NCBI GenBank assembly: GCA_030685235.1
Contig: MU839260.1
Span: 1 to 64,000, forward strand
Source of the DNA: Copromyces sp. CBS 386.78
Taxonomy: Eukaryota; Ascomycota; Sordariomycetes; Sordariales; Sordariaceae
Direction: 5' to 3'
Length of the DNA: 64,000 nt
The notes beneath the pieces were generated by a model. That model did no database searches, was not told the DNA's origin, and saw only the letters and a list, made by a program, of their open reading frames with translations. The position numbers and the translations under genes are program-made. Every line of letters begins with the position of its first letter. Positions within the stretch are counted from its first letter, which is position 1. Below are positions 11,951 through 23,900 of this stretch, in pieces.

Positions 11951-14900
11951 CAGACCCATATCACCCTTACAGGACTTATATAGGCAGTGTCTAACCCTAA
12001 CCCGATATGCGAACATTTAGTTGTGCAAGTGGATGTTGTACCTTCGTACCTCCGTTTCTTCAACTTCTTGAACTCACGAACCCAAGGCGGCACTTCATTC
12101 ATCAGGAGGCAGGTTTTGGTAAGTTGGTATTTGCATATGAGCACCGAAAGCTACCTGCCTACTCCTTCCATGAATAATATGGAACCCTTTTGGTCCAGGC
12201 AAGTTCAAATCCACTGTGTCATCAGCAACATTGAACCCATCGTAGCTGCCCTTTGTCATTCATCCACCTCATCTTCCCACCTGACAACATCCCAAACATC
12301 CCTTCCTTCTCTTCAATACCAAGAACCCCTCACATGTGTACTAAAACTCTGATCACTCAACTCCCAAAGAACCCAACAACAACAACAACAAAAAGGGGCA
12401 TAAGTGGCGCCGCCCCGCGTGGCCTCGCAAGGCACACTTCGATCCGTGTATCGTGCGGTCCCTTTCCAGGACCTTGAGGATCTGGGGAACGGTATCGAAG
12501 TGTCAAAGAACGGCACAACAGGTGGGAGGTCTGGACCGTCTTCCCGCCTTTCTCTTGCAACTTTCGGAATGCGGAATTCGGTTCACGTGCCGACCGTCAT
12601 CCCGACCAACCGGCCGTAACATAAACCGGGGCCGTAACATAAACCGTGGCAGGAGAGAAAACTAAGCGGTTGCCGCATTTCGAAAGTGAAAAGGCATGCA
12701 TGAGAGGGAATGACAGGACAGTTTAATAAGCGTAGACGGGGCTAGTTAGGTGTTCGATGAAGAGAACAATGTCCAGGCCCGTGATGAGGCTCGTGGGGTT
12801 ATATCATATGACAGTGTGTTTAAGTCGGAGGAAACATTGTGCTGTATCGACAAAACTCCCTGTAGCGTACGGTAGATCTATCTAGTTCAAAGTAATGATG
12901 AGATGAAATAAAAGATTGCAGGGAAGGAAATTGGGGTTAAAAGCTCTCTACCTAGTTTAATCTCCTACCGCGACATCGCCCCGTGATGATGCAAGTTCAC
13001 GGAAGATTGTTTGATGTCTTTGTGCCGCTGTAAGTCCAATCACGTGCACCAACAGATCGTTTGTTAGTGCTATCATGCCAGCCAACACTCCGTTTTCAGG
13101 GGTTTCCACGCCGTCAAGGGAATGATGTGCGGTAGTGTCCAAATCACTTCGAGTCCAAGCATCTAAACATGTACATGTGCAGAGTAACATGACAAGTGAA
13201 CCGAGGCAAAATGGTTAGGTCCTCAATACCCTTCCCCAGATCAACAACCCCAGGTACCCAGAAAAAGAAGGATCAAGACAAGCTTTTTGTGGCAAGACCT
13301 TTTTTTACCTACCTACCTTACCCCTTCCGCTTTGGCACTCGTGGCACGCAGACGGCGTCCGGTCCCGGTCGAAACGAACATGATACTTGGCGACTCAAGA
13401 TCAACCTCTCTGTCCATCGTGTGCACCGTCCCCCGTATCTGTCTGGTCTTCCGAGGTTTCTACGAGTCGATTGGAGTCACACATGACCACTGGAATCAAA
13501 ATTAGAGGTAACTCGCAGCAAAGCCACGCGAAATAGTAGACCTCGGTAGCAGATCATCGAAAAATATCATACATCCACTCTGGCTGGCCCTACCGATATT
13601 TCACTTTGCCGGGACGCGTGGAACGTAAAAGCCCACGCCCACGTGGGGATCCGCTTTGAAACGAAAAAAAAAAAAAAAAAAAAAAAAAACCTGGGGTAAA
13701 CCTGGAGTAGACTGGGGTAGAGTATTGTAGTGCACTTACAGACATTAGGACCGTAGTGTCGCTCGGCTCATATCCTTACTGCATCATCTTTTCAAATGAC
13801 ATATGATCACCTGCTAACTAACTCTAAGGGATGATGCAGTTTTGCGAAGTTGTAGGTAAGTAACACACCAGTTAGTTGTCCTTGACATCCATTCCGTGTG
13901 AGCAATGTGCACGCTTGAGGCAATACTGTTGTCGTCGACGTTGGCCCGTGACTGTAGAGGTAGGTAGACATCGAGATGAGATGCCGAAGGGGGTATCTTG
14001 ATGTCTGCGATTTTTTTGTCTGAAACAGGCAGGAGAATAGAAGTTCCTTGTCATGAAGTGTGTGCTTGCTTCCCAAAGACCCCGTGAATGAGTGTTACGG
14101 ATCCTGCGAAGCACGAGCAAAGGTTTAGGAAAGCCAAGACGAAACTGGTCCTGCGTCCCGAACCGAGAAGGTAGGGCGGTCGGTAGGTAGTCGATGTGGA
14201 AATCTTGTAACATGCGAAAAAGTGAAAAGTGTCCAGGGAAGGAGCGTTGGTGCGTGAAGTTGGACAACTTACCTACTACCTACCTTAGGTACCTAGGTAG
14301 GAGGTACTGTCTAGCCTGGGTCAAAGATTGGGTTCGTTGTGAAATTTACAACTCGGGGACATCAAAAAGAAAATCAATAAAATGAAGAGAATAGAAAAAG
14401 CAGAAGAGGTAGTTCAAAGTACCACCTTTCACGTGCCAGATAGCGATCTGATTCCGACCCAAAGCTCAAAGTGTGGATGTTGGATGAAAGCACAAGCCAG
14501 CCATGGATGCCACATGGCTTTGTCCATCCGTTGTCCGTGTCCATGTCCGTGTCCGCCCGCTGTCCCTGGCTCGGCGGACGTCTCGGCAATGGAGAAGATG
14601 ACTCGAGTTGAAACACACCGTCAGTCAATAGTCGTTACCCGCCGAAAAAGGGGCATTCCTTATATCGCAGCTTTTCGTTGGCTTGTCGTTGGAAAAAAGA
14701 ATGCCCCTGGTTCCTCTGAAACCTTCAGACTAAATGGACCTGGACCTAAAGCCGAACCCTTGCCTTGGCTCGTGAAAAGAGACCAGGGATCAGATGAAAC
14801 GGGTTGGCCAGAACTGAATCTTGGATAAGGTACCTAAAACGGATAATTGAAATACATAAAAGGGGCACAAAAGTGGGACCGGGCAACTTTGGGTTTTGTC

Positions 14901-15171
14901 TTGGAATTCTTCTGGAAGGTTTCTAAACCCGGAGGTTTCGTTCTTTGTAATCTCGGGATGAGGCGGGACGTTTGGTGGACGTTGTTTGGCCGAGGCGAGG
15001 CACCACCGCAACCGCAACCGCACACCTCTCCGTCCCGGGTTGGATACGTACCAGCAGTAGGTACAATACCACCGTCGCGGTGACACCCGGGCTGAATACT
15101 GGAAACGGTTCAATGCCCGACGTTGACGACTGAAGAGTTGTGTCTAACAATTGACAGATGATACCTAGAGG
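11951..15171. other. Normal-GC, apparently non-coding stretch
   Basis: No reading frame here has a recognisable domain or convincing exon structure. Noted landmarks: a tandem pair of GGCCGTAACATAAACCG-like units near 12,613-12,650, a 26-A run at 13,664-13,689 followed by CCTGGGGTAAACCTGGAG repeats, and a palindromic TACCTTAGGTACCTAGGTA cluster near 14,281-14,300. A small minus-strand frame at 12,957-13,190 looks mildly protein-like but has no family match that I recognise. Confidence 0.4.
13664..13689 (+). repeat. Poly(A) run of 26
   Basis: Uninterrupted A-tract, followed directly by three short CTGGGGTA/CTGGAGTA units. It could be a simple repeat or the tail of an old retroposed copy; no target duplication was found, so origin is undecided. 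Confidence 0.7.
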
Positions 15172-15173
15172 TA

Positions 15174-15442
15174 CCGCTTTTTCTCAGTCGTAAGAGATTT
15201 ACCTAGCTAAGCCTCCTAACCTTCATACAGTTTAGCCGGACCGGCAAGCCCACTTTACACCCTGACAGCCCCGCCAGCCGACTGCAAATGACCCATGCCA
15301 GCCGTGTGCCCGGTGCCACACCACGTTTACTGTATCCACTCGGGTTACAGTGGGCTTGCATAAGGGAGCTAACCATACTACAAGAAGGTTAGGCTCTGGA
15401 AAAATTATGGGGAGTAAATCTCTTACGACTGAGAAAAAGCGG
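15174..15442. mobile_element. 269-bp MITE with 29-bp perfect TIRs and TA duplication (Tc1/mariner type)
   Basis: Left end CCGCTTTTTCTCAGTCG... and right end are perfect inverted copies over 29 bp, flanked by TA at 15,172-15,173 and 15,443-15,444. A TA duplication is the hallmark of Tc1/mariner insertions. Inside, GCAAGCCCACT near 15,244 and AGTGGGCTTGC near 15,350 form a second inverted pair. There is no transposase frame, so this is non-autonomous. The perfect TIRs suggest a fairly recent insertion or too short a length for RIP. Confidence 0.85.
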
Positions 15443-15444
15443 TA

Positions 15445-17828
15445 GTCACACAGCCTTGTGGATACCGTGAGGTGGCTCTTTGGTGTTTGATATTGGTAAT
15501 AAATGATGCCCAACGGTTGTTTGTTGTTCGACTTTGGTATGTAGCCGCAACTGACGACAAAAAAGATGAAGCAGACGGCAGGTGTCATTCTTTGCCGTCT
15601 TGACCTAGACTACCTCCCGATGTGGGTTTGCTGGTGCGCTGGCAGCAGGCTGACCTTTTGTCAAATATTTTTGCTGGTCACGGTACCTAACCTAAAGTTT
15701 TCTAAGCCTCAGCAACTTGCAACGTTATCATGTGTCGGAGTGAAGAATTGGCTGACGTTTGTTCGTTCGCCGTTTACGTTTCTTCGGAGCAGCAATCTGC
15801 CTCCGATTCTCTACCTACAAGGTCGTCTTTGGGATTGTTGAGAATTAGGTACCTACTTTGAAATCCTAAATCCTTCGGCGACAGCTCCGATCAAAGGCTC
15901 TTGAATTCTGGTGGTTCGTTTCGTTTGGCTTCCTCTTGGCTACTGCGTAATAACGAGGGAACGCATGACAGTTGCAGATTTCTTTGATGTTACCTTACCC
16001 TTGCTTTTCCTTTTCTTGGGGCTTGCCTCTGCTGGGAGTGTCGAGTTCCCATGTGGCTGGATAAACTGGACTCTTGGCGCCATCGACGACGACGCACGGA
16101 GATGTTTGTCGTGGGATGGGGGAGTCATGCTGAACGGCAGAGATTTCCCCTCTTCTCTTTCTGTTCCTGTCTCTCTGCATGGGCGGAGTTGCTGTCCGCA
16201 TGTGTCGAGGTGAGAGATGTCGTGATGGCGACTGGACCAAAGGACCCATCAAGGAGAGGAGAAGGTCCAGATGATTCGACATGGACTGTATTATGATGAT
16301 GGCTGTGATCGATGATGGTTGGAAACACTCCGAGAGCCTGCCTCATCCCACCAACTCTCCGCGCGCCAGTGTTTGAACTTGTGCATGAAAACGAAGCAGC
16401 TGAAAGGAAGACGATTGTGCTTGTTTGGTGGTTGATGGAAAGTCGGTGAACAAGGCCCGGCCCGGCATTACCTTACCGGTATTACATATCGTCGATAAGC
16501 CTTATCGCCAGCTGCTGTGTAACTTGAACCCTCCCTTGGCTGAAAGACAGCGAATTACCTAAACAGTTGCGCCTGACAGCCCCTCTTTCCATGCGGGGCT
16601 TGTCGCTGTGGTGTCGCTGTCGCGCATGTCGCACAGCGCAGGCTAGCATTAGCTTAGCGTTAGCTTAACAGTAGCCACGGGAGGCTAATGCACTGCGGGC
16701 ACATACGATCAAAACCGGACGACACATCATCCATCCACTGATAACACCTGGCAGGAGTTGTTAACCAACGGTCAATTCAAGGCACGGGGCGTGGGAGGTG
16801 TGAGATAGCAGCCATGAGGTAAAAAGAATTGAATATTTCCTGCGATAAATTCATTTTTCATTTTTCTCATTTTTGTTTATCCCAACATCAAAACACCATC
16901 TCCGTCAACCCTCCGTTCACGACCCCCGGCTACGATACATCTCTCCGGAGCCGCTGGTCGGTGATGCTCGCCCTGGAACCTGGCGATTCCAATTGGTTAA
17001 TTCCAGTCTTCGACGTCACGAATGCCACGGATACGATGTGACGAGAAACGGCAAGATCGAGTTCACAGTCGCCATCAACGGGCCGACAGCGAATCTTCGG
17101 TCCGGGTAATTATGTGATCTTCAGGTCCAGCTTTTCAGATTTGACCTCGAAGAAGGCTGAGATATGATGTGTTTCTCGACGAGTATCAACATCACACTTG
17201 GATGTGGCTTACAGGATCTCTCAAGACACCCTTCCCATCGCTGCGCTTTGACACTTCAACAGTGTCCAAATATCTATACCACACAACTCACCGACTCTTC
17301 ATCAAAATCATGCGCCGGATGTGCTTTCACCGCACAGTCTGTCGAGATAGCCAACCGAGCGCAAACGTTGCCGTCTTGGTTTACGCAAGAAAGGTCCTCA
17401 ACTCGGAATTATTGACATCCGCCTTGAATATCACGATACCTACCTTTCAGGCCGTTCTCCCAATGTCAACCAGGAAAACTGAGTCCCAAAACATGTAGGG
17501 TCATCAGGAAACACCGGAGTGACGGACACATTGAAACTGTCATCGATTCACTTGATAGAACAGTTTCCGGAATGACAGACAGAAGTATTGCTGATTTCCA
17601 AGTCAGCCACGGCTCGTATTCAGTCCACCGACATGGACCCGGTTGTTGTCATTTTCGTCGTTTCCAAACACTGTTTACACCCTCCATTCGAGTCTTGAAG
17701 TTTCAACCAACCACGCATGTTCTTTTCACCCTCCATTCTGCAGCCATGACACTGACATAATGTATTTCATTTTATTTAGGGCGCTCGAGGGGCGACAGGC
17801 TGTCAGTCCTCAACAACTGCAAGTAATC
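15445..17828. other. Normal-GC stretch with no firm gene
   Basis: No long or spliced frame could be supported. At about 16,880-17,500 several short plus-strand frames follow each other (for example GKIEFTVAINGPTANL near 17,050 and VFLDEYQHHTWMWLTG near 17,170), which might be an old, frameshifted gene, but I could not tie them to a family. Confidence 0.35.
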
Positions 17829-17831
17829 CCA

Positions 17832-18243
17832 GGGCGTGTTTGGTTCAACCAACAAAACAAAAGTTTGTATGGGGAAATTATCCCTGTTAGCCAACACATT
17901 GCAAATCGTAAGATAGATCTGGCGTCGGACCTCCTTTACACCCTGTAACCCCCCTGTACCCCCCTGTAAGCTTCCTGCACCAGACTCTTGGCCGTACCTC
18001 CCCTGTATGCGCCGTGTATGTGCTTGCATGAGGTCGTATTAGCTTCCTAATCCGGTATGGTGATGGTTCATTCTGTTGGTTTCTATCTTCACGGGTTGGA
18101 CCATGAAGATAGAGCGTTTTGTTAGTTGACAGGGGTAGAGGAGGGTACAAAGCGCCATCCACAGTACGCAATTGACGCTTTGTACCCTCCTCTACCCTTA
18201 TCAAAAACAGATGGAAAAGTTGTTGGTTGAACCAAACGCGCCC
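17832..18243. mobile_element. 412-bp MITE, GGGCG TIRs, 3-bp duplication, internal hairpin (PIF/Harbinger-like)
   Basis: Left GGGCGTGTTTGGTTCAACCA and inverted right GGGCGCGTTTGGTTCAACCA continue for 24 bp with a single T/C mismatch. Flanks are CCA at 17,829-17,831 and 18,244-18,246, a 3-bp duplication. GGG-starting TIRs with 3-bp duplications are typical of PIF/Harbinger, though the usual target there is TWA, so the assignment is tentative. The element contains CCCCTGTA repeats (17,940-18,010) and a long perfect hairpin. It has no coding frame. Confidence 0.75.
18133..18197. repeat. 22-bp perfect inverted repeat with 21-nt loop
   Basis: Arms are 18,133-18,154 and 18,176-18,197 (GGGTAGAGGAGGGTACAAAG and its complement, plus CG). 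The structure lies inside the Harbinger-like MITE. Transcribed, it would fold into a stable stem; whether it is transcribed cannot be seen. Confidence 0.85.
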
Positions 18244-18246
18244 CCA

Positions 18247-20543
18247 TTCATCCCGGTTCAAAGCTCTGTACCATCCAAGCAGCTCAGCGACACATGACAG
18301 CTCATTGCCATTGGCTTTCTCATTACCCCTCTATCACCAAGACGTCCAAATACTGGGGACCAACCAGAACCCCAGCATTGCCTTTTCTCACAACTTGCGC
18401 CATTCGCTCAACTCATAGCTACCCCTCCTGTCCCTCGATCCCCCTCGATCCCCCCCTCTCAAAATCTCTCAACCGCCGGCATCTTGGTCTAGACCCTTTT
18501 GCCCTGCTTTAGCTTCCCGTGTTGTCATTATTCGTAAGCTGATAACTGAGCTGTTCTCGGGTACGTGTCGCGGGGTGATTGAGGGTGACTGGAGCTGAAA
18601 TCGGGAGATGCGAGTACGAAACGAAACGGTCCGCCTGGAAGAAAAGTCCAAGAACAAAAAAGGAGTCGAATATTCCATTCTCGTCTTCGTTTCTGTTACC
18701 AACCGCAACGAACCTATTTCCCAAGCGCCGCCTAGACCTTACCCAGTGTAAGCTGGGATCCACCCCTTCCCCAAACGACGTCCGTTCCTGCTGTCCGTCT
18801 GTCATTTTCCACACAAGTTTCGGTCTCCTCTCATGCTCTTGTCATGACGGAATCGAAACAGCCGTTAAAGGTCACGGAAACGAAACGGGATAGGTAGGTA
18901 AATGAAGATCTGGAGTTCTAGACAAGATGACCCCCGCGGCCAACTGTCCCTACAGGATGTATCTGTATACATCTCTTCGCCACTTTCCGCTCTCACCATT
19001 CATGATAACACCACTAAAAATAATGATAATAAAAAACTACAAGAACGTGGTATTCCGCCACGTTGACTCCACTCCCGGACCGGTGGCTTTCCTTTTGCTA
19101 CACCATGGCTTGCATACACGACGACGCCTCCATTCAGTCCGGGCTGAAGTCCGGGTACATGTAGCGGTTATGGTGGTCGTCCTCCCGTTTCGTAAGAAAC
19201 TATTACAATGGGTGATGTGCATGATCCAGCACCACTTACGAGAAACCCAGAACTCATAACCGGGTGGCTCTCCCGCCCCGGTCGAGGTGTCTAACCATTT
19301 TAGGGCCGAGCCGAGCGGCGATGCGTTTGCTGACATTCGCTTAGATCTTTGTCAACGGTCGCTTATGTACAACACATCTCATTCCTCTGGAGCTTCTTTC
19401 CGGAGATGAGCGAGAGACACGTGGGCGACACGACGGATGCGCCACGGTGATGGATGGTCATGCTGTGGTTCTTTTTCGGCCATTGTCGGCACGATCATCA
19501 GTTACCTTACCTAGGTACCTATGCCGGGGTCGACACTTGGACTTGATCCGGCCGGGTCCGGTAGCCGGCCATCAAAGACCCATCGATGATCGCCAGCCCT
19601 GGCCGGTGGAGGTCGGAGGTTGGAGTACGGGTCCACGGGGCTGGGGGGCCGTGAGCGCCGGTGGATGCCGCTGGGAGGCCGGAAATAGGTTCTTCACGTA
19701 TGTACCTATCCCGATACGTGTCTCGGTACGTTGATTTCAAGAGGCATGTAAAGAGCTTACGGTGGGAGGTAAGCCGAGAGGCACTCGGGTACCCTTTCCT
19801 GTAGCTAGGTTCTCATAATCTTGTCATCCGGTTCGAGGGGAGGGGAGTCGGAATGCTATACCCTGACCCTGGCCTTTCACCACTCCAAGATGATATCCCT
19901 TTCGATAGATATCATGGGCTATCCCATACGGGTCTCTGATGACAATTCTGGGTGTAAACGAAATATTGAATAGCATGATTTGAAGCCAAGTCCAGCCTCG
20001 TATGGTCACACAATCACCGAGTGTCTGCGAGTGTCTGCGACTCAAGCTGTGCTGTGACTTCCGGGGGCATCGTGTTGATTATTCGGGCACCTTTGGGGGT
20101 CTAACTTCTAAATCGAAGCACGAAAAGAATAGAGAGAGTGTCAAGACAAATGTCCAGCGTGCCTGCCGTTAGTTCTCGCTGCAGCAACAGCCTCAGCGAT
20201 TGTGTCGACCGTACCTTCCTATTAAGCACGTTCCCATTCTGCTGGTTATCTTTGAAGATGGCAGGCGCGGCTATGAACCCGTCATTAGAATTTGCTTGTC
20301 GCGTTGGGTCTCTCAGGATTCTTTTCTTCGAGCCAATTCTCCCATTTGTTCCAGTCCCTCTGCCCCTCTCGATATTTCTGGCGTCTTGCTCCTTCATCTT
20401 TCCCGGCGTTGGTCCATTCGCGCCTACATTTGTTGTTCATTCATTCCCTCCAAACTCGATTTAGCTCAGCGCTGGCCGGGAGCCCAGCTGGTTCCTTGGT
20501 GCCATTTCCCGTGAAGACTGAAGGCCTCTCTGCCATTCATGAT
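18247..20543. other. Normal-GC stretch, no gene seen
   Basis: Only short overlapping frames without domain or intron support. A duplicated GAGTGTCTGC unit lies at about 20,019-20,039 and a TTACCTTACCTAGGTACCTA palindrome near 19,502. Confidence 0.4.
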
Positions 20544-20978
20544 ATGCACCTCTTGGGAAACACATCAGGCAACTCCATCAAAACGATGAAACTTCCGGAT
20601 AGTTATGAGCCAATTGCAATACTTCCGGTGAGTAATCAAACGAACCTTTGCCATATGATAGTTAATTGACATATCTTAAAACAGTTGTTACACTCATCAA
20701 AACGGCCACTGCACGCTCTAGGCCTAGCAGCGACTCAATATATTTATTCTGGTTTACACCTCGGCACCATTGAATCAGCTCCATCTAGATGCCAGTCAAT
20801 CATTCATCAACCCAAGCAGCTGAAAGGTGGAAGAGAACCCGACCAGCCCTTATCTACCAGCGTGGAATCGATGAAATCCTATCGACGATACATATATGTG
20901 TTTTCTCCTATGGCGAGTAAGCACCCGGGCCGTCAAGACCAGACCTCGCTGACCTACTTTTCATTACCTTACACTTAG
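20544..20978 (+). CDS. Candidate two-exon hypothetical protein (126 aa)
   Basis: Exon 1 20,544-20,627 starts at the first in-frame ATG (MHLLGNTSGNSIKTMKL..). A consensus donor GTGAGT at 20,628 and acceptor ACAG ending at 20,684 bound a 57-nt intron. Exon 2 20,685-20,978 continues in phase 0 for 97 codons to TAG. The frame is open on both sides of a canonical intron, and retention of the intron would give early stops. No domain, signal peptide or membrane segment is recognised. The exon 1 frame is also open upstream of the chosen ATG without another ATG, so an additional 5' exon is possible. It is isolated from other genes and could be chance. Confidence 0.3.
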
Positions 20979-23900
20979 AGCCCACGATACTCAGCAACAC
21001 GAAATTTTCGAACGCATGGCGCCCCGGGACTTAGTTCTAAGAGCCGACATACCGGGACCGAGGCACGGAGCAACAGAGCGAACATATCGACGATGAACCT
21101 GTCGCCGTCGACAAGTGTACAAGAACTACAGAAGACCTGTCCGATTCTGTCTGCGGTCAAGCATGCATATCGCCAGCTGTCAATGTTGGTATGAGACATC
21201 AGCTGCCTGGCTGCATTTCAGCAGATGTTTTCCTTGCATACCAGAGTACGTACTGATGCACCGCCTTTGAGGCACCGCCGCCTTTGCTTGGATTTGGCGT
21301 CATTACCGATCCGCAATGTTCAACCGATGCCTTTGACCCAGGTCCCGAGGTCGCCAGCCAGGACCTTGCTTGTTTACAACCTCTGTTTCTGATTCCCGTT
21401 ACTCAATCAGAGACACCTCCAGTATCGCTTGCATGGTCTTGGATGCTGAACCGATTAACCTCGGCTGTCGTGTCTCGCATGCACTGGAGGAAAGATGCAG
21501 ACTCTCAGATTCCCTCTGCCCGAATAACCTAATGATGGAGGGTTCGTGTGGAAACATCGACGTCAGAACCTCACAAATTGGGGGCCATTTCGTTTGGGTT
21601 GTTTGTCTCGGACAACTTTGGCGGCTCCTTCTGTCCTAATTCTTGGCCACCCTGGCTTTTTGAACGTCCTTGGTCGTGTCCTTGTCTTTTGGGATGTGAT
21701 GTGTCCCTGGATGTGGTCGGTCCTTGGATGCTAGACGAAACTGCGGGGTAAGCAACAGCGAAGATCATTCCACATCCCATCCGTCCCCGATCACCAAGCC
21801 ACCCGATATAAATCCCACTTTTCATCCAAGGCCGGGATCAAGGGAGAACGAAGAGGCTCAAATCAGCTCGGTTGGCAATTTTTATGTTCGGGGGCGCTTA
21901 GTTGCTCGGTATACTACGGCACGGTAGATCTTTTGTCAATGGAGTGTCGAGGATAGGTGGTTAGAGGCTGAACTCGGGACGGTCGTGATGGAGGGGTCGC
22001 GGCGGCTGGGCGGATGCCACGGGACTGCTTCGATGTCGTCAATTGTCTTGATTGTCGCGGGCGGATCGAGATGTCGTCCGAAAGGGGCTCTGTCCGTTAT
22101 TTTCAACTTCCGATGAGGCAGGATTTTCGGTGCAGGAAGATGAAAGGCTTTGCGTTGGTTGATAACATTTGATGAATGGGTTGCACTTGTTGTCAGGTGG
22201 AAGAGACGGGATGCGGGAGAGCAGGCTGCAGGTGGCTGGAGGTTGAAGTGGGGAGCGCTGGAGACGCTACAGAAAATTGTTGCATTGGCGCAGTTAAGGT
22301 GTCCTGAGAAAAGAGTTGCTTGTGGAATTGGAGATCCAATTGTTCCATCCGTCGGTTTGCAGGCTCCGCATCGAGATTTCTAACCCATTTCTGAAAGAAA
22401 CAAATGACATCAATCTCTATGCTAAATTTAATTAGGGGACCCAATTCCGCACATCGTCGCGGATCCGTACCACTGACCTGGGGAATGATGCGCATGGGTA
22501 TCAGCGGAGCCTCCAAACCCATTATCTTATTTGCACCTTCTGCCTCTTTTCCCATTTATTTATTTGATTTGATTTTTGTTCAATTAATATCGAAACGATC
22601 TTCCACACCCTCACCGTCCACCGTTCCCAAGAAGCGTTTGGGGTCCCCACCGCTAAACAACCCACCTCCCATGACCAGTGACGTACTGTGCCCAGACTCA
22701 AACTTGCTCGCCGCTTCTCGATCCGCCAAATTAGATGCCGTGGTCACCTGGATAGAAAGAATCCTTCCAGAATGTTTGGAAGCCGAGTCTTAGTCCACTT
22801 ATTAAGGTACCCATGGTGAGACAAGGCCAGCGGCAGGAACATAACATGCCCTCGGACAGACAGACCACCGTTGACATATCGCTACACTACTACCGCTAGC
22901 TCACAATGCCCGAACATAGTGTACTAGAGTTAAACGACGGCCCGAATAATTGTTCAATGTTACACAACTCCGTCCCTTGTTTGACAGCTTGACAGGTTGA
23001 CAAGCATGGCATGGCATTGCGGGCCGGAGCCGCGTTTCCTTTCCCAATGTATGGATCTGGGGTTCTCTTCTTCCTTGGCAGAAACCTAGGTAGCTTCTGG
23101 ACCTTTTTCTTGTTGGCAATGAATGGAATCTGTTATGGTGTTGTCTCACCCAAGTCACAGCGTACCAACGCGCCAACATGAATGGAAGTCCGGGGAAGCA
23201 ACGGAAACGACGATAGTACACCTCTACTAATGCATGGGAATAGCTTCATCCTGTTTTTAAAGGCTATGTATGTACTGTTACCATTCAGCCCATCGCAGCT
23301 ACCTATACACACCAAGTTCGGTAACTGACGGCATTAAGCGCGCGAGTCTAGACGGGCAGGCGGGTCTGCTGCGGGGACGGTTGAAGCATATAAGTTGAGG
23401 TTACATCAAGGAATTTGGGACATTGAGATATCGACACATCGTTAATCTTGCAAGGCCTGACTGCAAGGTGATGGATGCTATTCTCGAGCAAAGTCTCGAT
23501 CTTGGGCTCGACGTCAGATTCCCATCATTGAAACGTACTCAATCATGGTTGTTTAGGTAGGATGACGATCTCTGCCCTTTTGGCTAACTGGGCACACGAC
23601 CTGGAACTGCAGGTGCTTGATGATGGTGGGAGATCACTGCCGTCTACCTTAACTTGCAGCTTCGTATATGTAGTGTATCATGGATCTGCTAGGAACGGTG
23701 ACAAGAACAGTAATTGCTGTGTTTCTCAGGAAGGTACCGTAATTTGGGGGTTTGTTGATCGAAGCCAATTTTTCTTTCTTTCTTTTTTTTCCCCTTCAGA
23801 ACCGCTGACACTATTTGCTATACATAGCTGCGTGACAACACAACTGGAAACAGCTGAATGAAGGCATTCTCCACAGTGTCCGGTAAGATACATGCATGTC

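Noticed and set aside
12957..13190. Minus-strand 77-codon frame, mildly protein-like
   Set aside because: No start context, splice support or recognisable family; too short to claim.
16870..17500. Possible ancient frameshifted gene
   Set aside because: Sense-like segments change frame several times and no family could be recognised, so the claim would be speculative.
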